Below are positions 1-9,245 of a DNA stretch of 64,000 nt, piece by piece. The notes beneath the pieces were generated by a model. The model was not told where the DNA came from. It searched no databases and was given only the letters and a program-made list of their open reading frames with translations. Position numbers and translations under genes: made by a program. This DNA is from Heloderma charlesbogerti (lineage: Eukaryota; Chordata; Lepidosauria; Squamata; Helodermatidae): positions 1 through 64,000 of the forward strand of contig JANEZZ010002202.1 in assembly GCA_026122225.1 (NCBI GenBank). Direction: 5' to 3'. Positions within the stretch are counted from its first letter, which is position 1. Every line of letters starts with the position of its first letter.

Positions 1-1129
1 ACAATTGGTGGTTGAAGGAAAAGGAAGGGGGCATGGCTATCTGGGGAATCCTGGAAGGCCAGATTGGGACCCTGGGATGGCTGGATTTGGACCAGGTCTG
101 AGGTACCACACCCCTGCACTAAATGAAGCTTTTCTCTCTCTAAATTTTATACCCGTATTTTTGGAATTTGTATATTTTTGCAATATTGAGTTTGTCTTCA
201 CAGTATCCTACTTAGTATTTTCAGATTCTGAAAGGGCTTTATCCAAAGCTTTAAAAAGTAAAGTAAAGTAAAGGCAAGGCAAGGCAAGAAAGGATCATAT
301 TACAAATCAAATACTATTCTCTTGCGGGTAAAGAGAAAGCTGTTGATAGAGTAATGTATATGTAAGGCTTAAACAGTCCCCTGGATGAACTCAGAAAATA
401 ACTGTAGCAATGTCCTTATATTAAATATTAAAACCACATATCTGGGCTGGCTAGGAATGTCTGAGAAGTGTTTAGTAGTCATATTTTACCTGTTCCCTCT
501 GGTGCAACAAAAAAGAAAAGAGAGGTGCAAACAGTTCTGACAGCATTGGCTCTGTAACTTCTTACGTTAAGGCTCTTAGGGAAATGATTTTTTTCTTTTA
601 GAAAGCTGTTTTAAACCTGCTTTCTCAGAGAAGAAATAAAGTTCTGCAAACAACTGTGGTATTCTAAAGAACATGCCATCTGAGCTCCTTAAGTGCAATA
701 TAGAAGCTGAGCTTCAAAACAAGAAACTCAACAGGTCAAAAGCAATTGAAGAAGGGGAAGCATTAATCTTTCACAAATACTTCCAAACTTTTTTTTTTAC
801 CTTACCTCAATTATCAGCCAAACTTCTTCCACCAAATGGCTGCGTTTATAAAATTCTTTTCTTCTACCCACAATATTTTCAACCCATTCAAAACAAAACA
901 TGCAGCACTGCTGAAAAGTATTACAGTCCTCAGACCATCAAACCTTTTAGACCCAGCCCTTTGTCAGCCACCTGTGGGAAGCTCATACAAGACAGCCTAG
1001 AAGATGGTGAGAAGGACTTGTCTTAATCAATCCACAGGTCTACTGACCTGTGTAGGCCTGGGTCCACATCTTTGTAAATGGTAGTATCCAAATATAAAAT
1101 GCACATTCATTTGCTCCAATCTAGTGGCT
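1..1129. other. No recognised gene; left flank of E1
   Basis: I see no conserved coding sequence here. The open frame at 673-1026 (117 codons) has no family resemblance I know and lies in AT-rich DNA, so I do not call it a gene. A short degenerate simple repeat (GTAAA then GGCAA units) lies at about 255-292 and may be the tail of an old retroelement. Confidence 0.5.
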
Positions 1130-1137
1130 GTAGTTGG

Positions 1138-1721
1138 TAGGGATGGCGGAGAATTTCTGAGAATTTTTCCACGAATCTCGGTGAGGCCAAATGCCAACGC
1201 ATTTGGCCCCCCGAAATCGGTGGTGAAATTCTCTGCCCCCCCCCCCAGGGATGGGACTTACCTTTCACGAATGTCCCTCCTGGCAGCGGGTCCCGGCGGC
1301 GGTTCGTCGGGTCTTCGTCAGGGGCGGGGGCGGCAGCCGGTCTTTCGACCGGCTGCCACCGCCGCCATTACAAGTGCAGTAAAACAAAAACAAAAACCCC
1401 GTGATAGGCTACATAATGATTAACGTAGCCTGTCACGGCTAGATCTCCAAAGTCAGCCGTGATAGGCTACATTAATCGTTACATAGCCTATCACGGGGGT
1501 GGTTTTTGTTTTGTTTTTTTTCGCGGCTGTGTAGACGCGGCGCTTCTACCCGGCCTGAATTTCGCTGGCGAGGGATGGGGCGCCTCCCACCCGGCCTGAA
1601 TTTCGGCCGGGCGAGGCGGGGCACCCCCCCCTCGCATGAACTTCGGGGGGAGAAGCGAAGCACCTCCCCCCCACCACGAAGCAAGCTTCGAGGACAGGTA
1701 AGGGACTTTCGTCCATCCCTA
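1138..1721 (+). mobile_element. E1: TAGGGATG-family hAT-like non-autonomous element
   Basis: The element starts TAGGGATGGCGG and ends CATCCCTA. The same 8 bp, GTAGTTGG, flanks it at 1130-1137 and 1722-1729. That TSD length and TAG-type terminus are typical of hAT transposons. It has no transposase. From the A end: a terminal foldback (about 1145-1243), an outward splice-donor sequence on the minus strand (1256-1263), a CpG-rich block containing a small inverted repeat (about 1332-1357), then two palindromes around GATAGGCTACRT (1401-1436 and 1459-1494). The B end has GGCCTGAATTTCG repeats (about 1550-1610) and an outward donor CAGGTAAGG (1695-1703). The large central inverted repeat seen in longer copies is missing. 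Confidence 0.9.
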
Positions 1722-1752
1722 GTAGTTGGCCCAGAGTTGTTGTAATATCGAC

Positions 1753-2697
1753 TAGGGATGACAGAGAATTCTGCCACGGATCTTGAGGAGGCTGAATGCC
1801 AACGCATTCGGCCCCCCAAAATTGGTGGTGGAATGGTCTGCCACCCCCCTGCCACCCCCCGGGACGGGACTTACCTTGGGTGGATCTTCCTGGCGGCGGC
1901 GGCGGCTCCGGGGCGGCAGCTCCAGTGGCGTTTTGGCAGCGGCGGCTGCGGCGGCCAGTGTTCCAACCGGCTGCCACCGCCGCCGCCATTTCCAGTTAAA
2001 AAACAAAAAACAAAAAAAGTGATAGGCTACGTAAAGATTTACGTAGCCTATCACGGCTAGATTTTTAAAAAACACCGTGACAGGCTACGTAAATGTTTAC
2101 GTAGCCTATCACAGCTGATTTAAAAGGAAAAAAAAACACGCGTGTACGCAAATGGCGGCGCCCGTCGGCGCCACCATTTGCGTTCCTTATTTTGGCGCCT
2201 CTTAGTCTACGTAAACATTTACGTAGACTAAGACGGCGAAAATAAGGGGAACACAAATAGCCTAGACACTACGCTATTTGCGTTCCCCTTATTTTCGCCA
2301 TCTTACGTGGACTAAGACGTGCCAAAATATGTAGACAAAATGTTTACGTAGACTAAGACGTGCCAAAATAAGGAACGCAAATGGCGGCACCCACAGGCGC
2401 CATTTGCATACGTGCATTTTTTTCTTTTAAATCAGCCGTGATAGGCTACGTAAACATTTACGTAGCCTATCACGGCTGACTGCAGGAACGCAAATGGTGG
2501 CAGCTACGGCCGCCGCCATTTGCGTCCCTGCTAGCCAGCGACTGGATGTCCGGCCGCTGGCGGAGCTGGCCAGCGGCTCCGCAGAATTCCTGCAGAGCGG
2601 AGCTGGCCGGCCAGGATTCGGGCGGGAGGGACAGAGCGCCTCCCCCCAACCACAAATGTCACCCTTCAAAAAGGTAAGTGACTTTCGTACATCCCTA
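1753..2697 (+). mobile_element. E2: TAGGGATG-family element, subtype II
   Basis: The exact 8-bp TSD ATATCGAC flanks it at 1745-1752 and 2698-2705, and the termini are TAGGGATG and CATCCCTA. It carries a chain of palindromes: 2019-2054 and 2077-2112 (GATAGGCTACGTAAA type), 2148-2181 (AAATGGCGGC facing its complement), 2201-2232 (TAGTCTACGTAAA type), 2235-2299 (GGCGAAAATAAGGGGAAC facing its complement), about 2378-2410, 2433-2478 (a near-perfect 46-bp palindrome) and 2489-2524. Outward donors are at 1869-1876 (minus strand) and 2671-2679 (plus strand). Subtype II differs from E1 in its A-end hairpin and in a B-end block containing GCTGGATGTCCGGCCGC. It has no coding capacity that I recognise. 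Confidence 0.92.
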
Positions 2698-2720
2698 ATA
2701 TCGACATGAAACTCTATGTG

Positions 2721-3255
2721 TGTCAGGAGCGCCCTAGCGGCCTCTTTCAGTACACTCCAATAGCCAACTCAAGACACAGATGAAAGGATTCTTTTCAAGG
2801 CTTTAATCCTTTTACAACTTAATGACTCTTTCAGATGCTAATCACCAGCAACTAAGCAAGGAACAGCAGAGTGGACTATGCGCTGAGTAAGCAGTTGATA
2901 CCTGTTTGAAGGAGAGTCACTTGAAGACCCTGAACTAATGGGCTAGGGGGAGACCCTCCCTCTTTCCCTTGGGTCCATGGGACGTGGCCACTGCTTGCAC
3001 GCCAAATGGGTGCTATGCCTCCTTTCCGTGCCCCTTGCTCATCGCTCCCTGCGTCTGCGTCAAGCATCTAGCAAGCCCCCCTCCCACACTTGCTCACTGC
3101 CAGGGTCACTATCTATCTCAGGAATGCTGGCAGGAGGAATCTCTGCCAGCTGCTGTGCCTGTGAGGGATGAGCGGGCTCCTCTCCCATGGATTGCTGATC
3201 CTCCTCATAATCAGAACTGCTCTGGGGTTCTATCGGCTCAGTTTCCACCCTGACA
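2721..3255 (-). mobile_element. Solo LTR, probably Gypsy-type
   Basis: The 535-bp unit begins TGTCAGG and ends CCTGACA, a short inverted terminal repeat with TG...CA ends. It is flanked by an exact 5-bp duplication ATGTG (2716-2720 and 3256-3260). That structure is the signature of a solo LTR left after LTR-LTR recombination. Read on the minus strand, an ATTAAA polyadenylation-like signal lies in the right part of the LTR, which sets the orientation. A 62-codon acidic open frame (3060-3248, minus) lies inside, as in some squamate Gypsy LTRs. I cannot exclude an endogenous retrovirus or BEL origin. No internal gag or pol sequence remains. Confidence 0.8.
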
Positions 3256-3260
3256 ATGTG

Positions 3261-3596
3261 AGCAGGGGATACATATTCCTGTTTCCTGCCTCCCAGCTGA
3301 GCAGAGCGGAGCAGAGGAAGCTGCTCCAGCTGGTCCAGGGACTACAGAAGCAAGCAAGCTCCCAGAGAGTGAGCAATCAGAGCGAGGGAACAGGGGGAGC
3401 AAACAGGAGTTGGCCAGGGGAGTTCGGCAGGGGAGGTAAAGGGGGAGGCCCCTAACATTTTTTAAAAATTTATTTGTCTTGTTACACACACTTCCATACC
3501 AGTGGGACTCTGTTTTTAACCTGCAGTGAGTAGAGGACCAGGCACAGGCTACTGTAGAACAACCAGAAAGTTAGACACAAAAAGGGAAAAGAGACT
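3261..3596 (+). other. Possible CR1 copy A 5' UTR
   Basis: This stretch is GC- and purine-rich and directly precedes the CR1 ORF1 remnant. It could be the CR1 5' untranslated region or older flanking DNA. I have no second copy in the window to decide. Confidence 0.3.
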
Positions 3597-4023
3597 ATGG
3601 AAGGACAAGACTCTCCAGTGGTGGTGACCTGCAAGGTATGTGCCATATTTGTTTTCTTGCCTGAGAACTACATGGCCTACACCTGCAACAAGTGCAAGTT
3701 GATCACTGCCGGAAGAAAAAAGTAAGAGGACTGGAGCGGCAAGTGTCGACCCTCCAGGGAATAAGAGAACATGAAGAGTTCTTGGATAGAACAGTGGAAC
3801 TACAGCAGCAAAGCAAAGAACAGAAGCTAGAAGAGCAACAGCAAGTTGAGGCAGAAGGGGAAACTGCTGAGGTGAGGAAAAATGAAGTAGAGGATACTCC
3901 TTGGAAAAGGGTGACAGTTAGGAGCAGAAGAACAAGAAGACACTCAGCACCAGTGGAGGCAGTGGAACTAGGGAACTATTTCCAGGTACTTGAGGATGAG
4001 AATGATGAGAATTTGAGGATGAG
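3597..4023 (+). pseudogene. CR1 ORF1 remnant (zinc-finger/coiled-coil protein)
   Basis: An ATG at 3597 opens 42 codons ending at TAA 3723-3725. The frame contains the pairs CKVC and CNKC, spaced like the zinc-binding motif at the start of CR1 ORF1 proteins. The following frame (from 3692) is rich in E, Q and K with coiled-coil character (for example LERQVSTLQG), then ends in an acidic stretch. A frameshift separates the two parts. CR1 ORF1 proteins bind RNA and act as chaperones in the retrotransposition particle. The C-terminal end and the ORF1-ORF2 junction are missing, replaced by E3. I did not look for an esterase domain beyond this point because the sequence is gone. Confidence 0.65.
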
Positions 4024-4565
4024 AAATCTTTACGTAGACTACGGCGAAAATAAGGGCAACACAAATAGCGTTGCCCTTATTTTCGCCGTAGTCTACGTAA
4101 TCTTTACGTAGACTACAGCGACCAAATAAGGAACGGGAATGGCGGCTCCCTATGGGGGCCGCCATTATCCGTACGCGCTTTTTTTTTTTTTTAAGTCACC
4201 CGTGATAAGCTACGTGACGATTGACGTAGCCTATCATGGCTGACTTTGCAAATCTAGCCGTGATAGGCTACGTTAATTGTCACGTAGCCTATCATGGGGG
4301 CATTTTTTTTTTTTAGTTTTATTGGAATGGCGGCGGCGGCAGCCGGTCAAAAGATCAGCTGCCGCCCCCGCCCCTGACGAAGACCTGACGAACCGCCACC
4401 GGGACCCGCCACCGGGAGGGACATTCGGGAAAGGTACGTCCCGTCCTGAGGGGGGTGCGGCGGCGGGGGTGTGTGGAGAATTTCTCCCCGAAACTTGTTT
4501 GGGGGGCCGAACACGTTGGCGCTCAGCCCCCCGAAGTTTTGGGGAGAAATTCTCCGCCAACCCTA
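4024..4565 (-). mobile_element. E3: half-element of the TAGGGATG family
   Basis: Only one half is present. It starts abruptly inside the central TCTACGTAAA-type palindrome region (about 4024) and runs to an intact A end, CCAACCCTA, at 4565. It retains the GGGCAAC...GTTGCCC hairpin (4045-4095), the AATGGCGGCTCCC palindrome (about 4137-4170), two GATAGGCTACGT palindromes, the CpG-rich block, an outward donor AAGGTACGT (4431-4439) and the A-end terminal hairpin (about 4475-4560). The B half and part of the CR1 host are missing, so no TSD can be seen. The breakpoint lies near the centre of the large inverted repeat. Confidence 0.82.
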
Positions 4566-5711
4566 ACTGGAATACAGCAAATGATGGATATAACTTGTTC
4601 AAAAAGAACAGGAGGAACAGAAAGGGAGGTGGGGTTGCACTATATGTGAAAAATACATATCTCTGCACAGAAATACAGGAGGATGAGCTTGGTAGCCCCA
4701 TCGAGGGCATCTGGGTTAAAATAAATGCAGCAAAGAATAAAAGGACCATGGTGGTTGGAGTCTACTACCGGCCACCCAATCAAGGAGAAGACGAGGATGA
4801 AACTTTTGAAAAGCAAATAGCCAATGTTTCAAGGAACCATGATGTAGTAGTAATGGGGGACTTCAGTTTCCCTAAAATTTGTTGGGAGACAAATTCTGCA
4901 AAACATGGCCCCTCCAGGAAATTCCTGACTTGTGTGGCGGATAACTTCCTCCTACAGAAAGTAGAGGTAGGAACTAGAGGATCGGCTGTCCTTGACTTGA
5001 TCCTAACCAACAGAGATGACTTAGTGGGTAAAGTAGCAGTTACAGGAACTCTGGGGGAAAGCGACCATGTTATATTTGAGTTCATGGTTCTAAGGGAAGC
5101 AAAAGCCGAGTGTAGCCAAACCCGTACCCTGGATTTTAGGAAAGCTGATTTTAATAAATTCAGAACAATGATAAGTAAGATCCCATGGCACGCGACTCTA
5201 ACGAGAAAAGGAGTCCAAGATGGGTGGAAGCTTTTAAAAAAGGAAATTCTCAAGGCACAATTACAAACAATTCCAACAAGAAAAAAAGGAGGAAGACAAC
5301 AGAAGAAGCCAATGTGACTTCACAAAAAGCTTAGAGATGACCTGAAAACAAAAAAAGGACACATATAGGAAGTGGAAAGAAGACCAAGTAACAAAGGAAG
5401 AGTACAGGCAGGTAGCACAGAATTGCAGGGATGGTGTCAGGAAGGCTAAAGCTGAGAATGAGCTGAGGTTAGCGAGGGATGCTAAAAACAACAAAAAGGC
5501 TTTCTTCAGCTACGTGCATAGTAAAAGGCAGAGGAAAGAAATGGTTGTTCAGCTATTAAATAAGGATGGCAAAATGATAACAGATGACAAAGAAAATCCA
5601 GAGGTGCTCAATTCCTACTTCGGCTCAGTCTTCTCTCAAAAGAGAGTCTATGACCCCGCTGGCAAAGGTGAAGTACAGGCTGAAGGGGCAGGATTGCAGT
5701 TTGAGATCGAT
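4566..5711 (+). pseudogene. CR1 copy A ORF2, endonuclease part
   Basis: The frame from 4566 to 5317 encodes most of an APE-type endonuclease domain. Visible family signatures are GGGVALYVKNTYLCTE, VVGVYYRPPN, VVVMGDFSFPKICWE (the catalytic-region GDFN motif with N changed to S), the LDLILTNRDDL block and GESDHVIFEF (the SDH catalytic motif). The domain nicks target DNA for target-primed reverse transcription. A tryptophan codon in copy B is TGA here at 5315-5317. A 1-bp gain in the A-run near 5350 then shifts the frame, and the linker continues in the frame open at 5514-5714. The N-terminal part of the endonuclease was lost at the E3 junction. Confidence 0.88.
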
Positions 5712-5795
5712 TAGGGATGGCGGAGAATTCCGCCATGGATTCCAGTGATGCCGGATTCTGTAGATTCCTCCTGCCCCCCTGTCCCCCCCCCGGCG
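5712..5795 (+). mobile_element. E4: A-end fragment of a subtype II element
   Basis: The fragment begins TAGGGATGGCGGAG, continues GAATTCCGCCATGGATTC as in subtype II A ends, and breaks off in C-rich sequence. On its right, CR1 resumes at a point about 60 bp downstream of where it stopped, judged against copy B. So an 84-bp fragment replaces about 60 bp of CR1. No TSD is expected or seen. It may be a deletion remnant or a repair product rather than a clean insertion. Confidence 0.75.
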
Positions 5796-7061
5796 GAACT
5801 GCACCTAGAGTAATAAAGGAACTGGCAGAAGAACTCTCAGAACCGCTGTCTATTCTCTTTGAGCAATCATGGAGGACGGGGGAAGTGCCAGATGACTGGA
5901 AGAGGGCTCATGCTGTCCCTATCTTCAAAAAGGATAAAAAGGAGGAACCTGAGAACTACAGACCAGCCAGTCTGACATCAATCCCTGGGAAAATTCTGGA
6001 GCAGATTATAAAGCAATCCATCTGTAAGCACCTTGAAAACTATGCAGTGATGACTCAAAGCCAACATGGATTTGTCCAGAACAAATCCTGCCAGACCAAT
6101 CTGATCTCATTTTTTGATCAGATAACCTCCCTTGTGGACTGTGGCAATGCTGTGGACATAATATACCTTGACTTCAGCAAAGCTTTCAACAAAGCGCCCC
6201 ATGATATCCTGATGAGCAAACTAGCTCAAAGTGGGCTAGGTGAAACAACATACCGGTGGATCCACTGTTGGCTACAGAATCAGACTCGAAGAGTGCTTAT
6301 CAATGGGATCTTCTCAAACTGGGAGAGGTAACCAGTGGGGTACCGCAGGGCTCAGTCCTGGGCCAAGTGCTCTTCAACATTTATATTAATGACTTGGAGG
6401 AGGAGGTGCAGGGAATGCTGATCAGATTTGCAGATGACACAAAATTGGGCGGGATAGTTAATATTTTGGAAGACAGAAACAAATTCAAAGTGATCTTGAT
6501 AGGCTGGAGTGCTGGGCTGAAAACAACAGAATGACATTTAATAGGGATAAATGCCAAGTTCTGCACCTCGGAAAAAGAAACCAAATGCACAGTTACAAGA
6601 TGGGATACGTGGCTCAACCGCACTACAAGTGAGAAGGATTTTGTATTTGTTGTAGATCACAAGCTGAGTATGAGCCAACAATGTAATGTGGCTGCAAAAA
6701 ATGCCAATGCTATTTTGAGCTGCATTAATAGAAGTACAGCTTCCAAATCCTGGGAAGTACTAGTTCCTCTCTACTCACCACTGGTTAAGCCTCATCTGGA
6801 GTACTGTGTCCTGTTCTGGACACCACATTTTAGGAAGGATGCAGACAAGCTGGAGAGGGTTGAGAGGAGGGCAACAAAGATGATCAGGGGACTGGAAACA
6901 AAGCCCTATGAAGAGAGACTGAAAGAACTGGGCTTGTTTAGCCTTGAGAAGAGAAGACGGAGGGGAGATATGATAGCACTCTTCAAGTACTTGAAAGGTT
7001 GCCACAGAGAGGAAGGCCAGCATCTCTTCTCGATCATCCCAGAATGCAGGACACGTAATAA
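5796..7061 (+). pseudogene. CR1 copy A ORF2, reverse transcriptase part
   Basis: This is the reverse transcriptase region of CR1. The frame 5796-6331 has ENYRPASLTSIPGKILEQII and DIIYLDFSKAFNKAPHDIL (motif A, with D changed to N in the usual FDK). After loss of one base near 6325 the frame 6256-6534 has [18 protein letters not shown] and FADDTKLGG (catalytic motif C, 6427-6438). The C-terminal region then continues from about 6670 with the PHLEYCVLFW and RRATKMIRGLETKPYEERL blocks typical of CR1. The reading frame is broken at least twice, so no active enzyme can be made. It continues after E5 at 7904. Confidence 0.88.
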
Positions 7062-7903
7062 TAGGGTTGGCGGAGAATTTCTCCCTGAAACTTTGGGGGG
7101 CCGAGCGCCAACGTGTTCGGCCCCCCGAACAAGTTTCGGGAGAAATCCTCCGCACCCCCCCGCCCCCCGCGCCCCCCCCGGGACAGGACTTACCTTTGCC
7201 GAATGTCCCTCCCAGCGGCGGGTCCGGCCGGCAGTTCAGCGGGTGTTCGTGCGGGGCGGGAGCGGCAGCCGCCATTCCAAGAAACGAAAAGAAAAAAAAA
7301 ACGCCCCCGTGATAGGCTACGTGACTATTAACATAGCCTATCACGGCTAGATTTGCAAAGTCAGCCGTGATAGGCTACGTCAATCGTCACGTAGCCTATC
7401 ACGGGTGACTTAAAAAAAAAAAAAAAAAGCGCGTACGGATAATGGCGGCCCCCATAGGGAGCCGCCATTCCCGTTCCTTATTTGGTCGCTGTAGTCTACA
7501 TAAAGATTTACGTAGACTACAGCGACCAAATAAGGAACGCGAATGGCGGCTCCCTATGGGGGCCACCATTAGCGTACGCGCTTTTTTTTTTTTTAAAGTC
7601 ACCCGTGATAGGCTACGTGGTGATTAACGTAGCCTATCACAGCTGACTTTGCAGATCTAGCCGTGATAGGCTATGTTAATCGTCACATAGCCTATCACGG
7701 GGGCGTTTAAAAAAAAAAACAAAAAAACTTCCGAGTTCCCGGCCAGGCGAGGCGGGAAGCCTCCTCCCCGGCCTGAATTTCGGCCGGGGCGAGGCGGGAA
7801 GCCTCCCCCCACCGGCCTGAACTTCGTGGGGGGAGCAGCGAAGCACCTCCCCCCCACAGCGAACAAGCTTTGACGACAGGTAAGTGACTTTCGTCCACCC
7901 CTA
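7062..7903 (+). mobile_element. E5: TAGGGATG-family element inside CR1 copy A
   Basis: The element starts TAGGGTTGGCGGAG and ends CCACCCCTA. The CR1 host supplies the empty-site comparison. The flanks are CGTAATAA (7054-7061) and CGGAATAA (7904-7911), a 7/8 TSD, and copy B has a single uninterrupted CGGAATAA at this point. The A-end hairpin is about 7068-7155, with an outward donor on the minus strand (7198-7205). The large inverted repeat is 7301-7706. The B-end block has two GGCCTGAAYTTCG repeats, and the outward donor CAGGTAAGT is at 7877-7885. It has no coding capacity that I recognise. Confidence 0.93.
7301..7706. repeat. E5 palindrome-of-palindromes, arms about 200 bp
   Basis: Read outward from about 7503, the two sides are complements of each other over about 200 bp each, with few mismatches. 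Both outer edges are ACGCCCCCGTGATAGG or its complement. Inside each arm are smaller self-complementary units: two GATAGGCTACGT palindromes and one AATGGCGG...CCGCCATT palindrome. The TCTACATAAAG...CTTTATGTAGA-type palindrome sits at the centre. A-runs and T-runs separate the units symmetrically. A transcript could fold either as one long hairpin or as a row of short ones. Confidence 0.9.
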
Positions 7904-8156
7904 CGGAATAATGGGCTCAAGTTACAGGAAGCCAAATTCTGGCTGAACATCAGGAAAAACTTCCTGACTGTTAGAGCAATACGACAATGGAACCGATAAC
8001 TAGGGAGGTGGTGGGCTCTCCCACACTGGAGGCATTCAAGATGAGGCTGGACAGCCATCTGTCAGAGATGCTCTGACTTGGATTCCTGCATTGAGCAGGG
8101 GGTTGGACCCGATGGTCTTGTAGGCCCCTTCCAACCCTACTATTCTATGATTCTAT
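7904..8156 (+). pseudogene. CR1 copy A ORF2 C-terminus and 3' end
   Basis: CR1 resumes after E5 with the region encoding GLKLQEA and the IRKNFL block, as in copy B. The ORF2 stop is at 8074-8076. A further in-frame stop occurs near 7997. The 3' UTR has TTCCTGCATTGAGCAGGG and the terminal ATTCTATG octamers, which CR1 reverse transcriptase uses as its template-recognition end. Confidence 0.85.
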
Positions 8157-8514
8157 CACGGAAGACAAATAAATCAGTGGGAGCTTCACACCCACGGAGT
8201 TTTGGACTGGACCAATATCTCTTACCTGTTTATTTATCTATAAAAGCAATTGAATGTGCAAGAGGGGGGAAATAATACAAGAAATACTGGAACCTTTCAG
8301 AAATTCCTGTGCATATCATAACAACGATAACATAAAAATATGATAGGAATACCATGAAAAATATAGTAAGACTCGAATTTGAAAGGAGCTTAGCGCTGGG
8401 GTACTGATTTCCATACTTGTTTTGAGCCAAGATTGTCCAGCTTTTTGAAGTTATGGGGCTTCTGTATGGAAACTCATTACCATCTGAATCTGTTACACAG
8501 CTCTATCTAGTAAG

Positions 8515-9245
8515 CTTGGATCTAATAAATACACCAGCCAGCATCGAGACAGTGTTTTAGAGAACAGAGTTACTGGCATTGGCATGTTAAAAAGAAGGCA
8601 TCCATGCCAGATCAATCGCCAACAAAGAAGATGTGGGTGGGTGCCACCTTAAAAAACCCCCAAAGCCTTCAAGGTAATTTTCAATTTACACATCACTACA
8701 TGTCATGAGTTAGGTTACTTCAGGAAAACTATAGCAGCTCTGAATATGGATCTGGATATACTATACATCAAAATTAAGGTAGGGAGCTGTGCTACCAAAC
8801 ATATAGTAGCAGTGGAATGCTGTCTTTGATGGGAGAAGCGCTACAAAGGCTGAAGCATCAAAACTCAAAAATTATGGCAGAAAACACTGCTTTTGACTGC
8901 TGTGATGTTTATATCATCCTATGCAGCTCTTTCATGTCTATTCATCTTTGTTAGCCAACTCATTTTCTATAATTTGATGCATGGAATGTCCAAACTGGAT
9001 TGTTATTTACAAACTTATGATTGTAAATATGAGACACGGCCATACTGCTTAATAATAAGCCAGCCATAATGTCATTTTTAATTTGTAAAAGCATCAGCAT
9101 TTTAAAAGCAGGCACCCATGCCTGATCAATTGAACATACAATGACAAAGAAGATATGGGGATATCACCCTAAAAAATGACCCTAAAGGGCAATTTCAATG
9201 TCACTTGACTATTTTTATTTGTGCATTTCATAGTATTGCCTGAAA
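8515..9245. repeat. Diverged direct duplication, unit about 180 bp
   Basis: Sequence at about 8520-8700 and about 9055-9240 shares an ordered series of words: CCAGCCA, then TTAAAA with GGCA, then CATGCC with GATCAAT, then ACAAAGAAGAT with GGG, then ACCYTAAAAAA, then AATTTCAATKT. The offset is about 540 bp. This suggests two old copies of one unnamed repeat or a local tandem duplication. Confidence 0.5.

Larger units (their letters stand above)
3597..8156 (+). mobile_element. CR1 LINE copy A, old, with three E-family insertions
   Basis: This is a CR1 non-LTR retrotransposon running from an ORF1 remnant to the diagnostic 3' end: GGGTTGGACCCGATGG, then CTTCCAACCCTACTATTC, then ATTCTATG octamers at about 8140-8156. 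E3 (4024-4565), E4 (5712-5795) and E5 (7062-7903) interrupt it. Comparison with copy B (29393-32085) shows a nonsense codon at 5315, an extra A near 5350 that shifts the frame, the loss of one G near 6325, and a stop near 7997. It is therefore dead. Because the E elements lie inside it, it is older than all three. Confidence 0.88.

Noticed and set aside
673..1026. 117-codon open frame
   Set aside because: No recognisable family or start context and no second copy to compare; length is within chance expectation for this many frames.
1472..1989. Overlapping open frames on both strands in E1 and E2, and similar frames in every E element
   Set aside because: They arise from GC-rich, repeat-rich sequence with few stop codons. 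They overlap in several frames, run across TSDs, and show no conserved protein between copies.
1401..2478. Possible CRISPR array or integron attC-like array because of repeated palindromes
   Set aside because: The units are within eukaryotic hAT-like elements, spacing is irregular and mirrored, there are no unique spacers, and the rest of the window is clearly vertebrate.
2721..3255. A DNA transposon with TGTCAGG termini
   Set aside because: A 5-bp TSD, TG...CA ends and an internal ATTAAA signal fit a solo LTR better.
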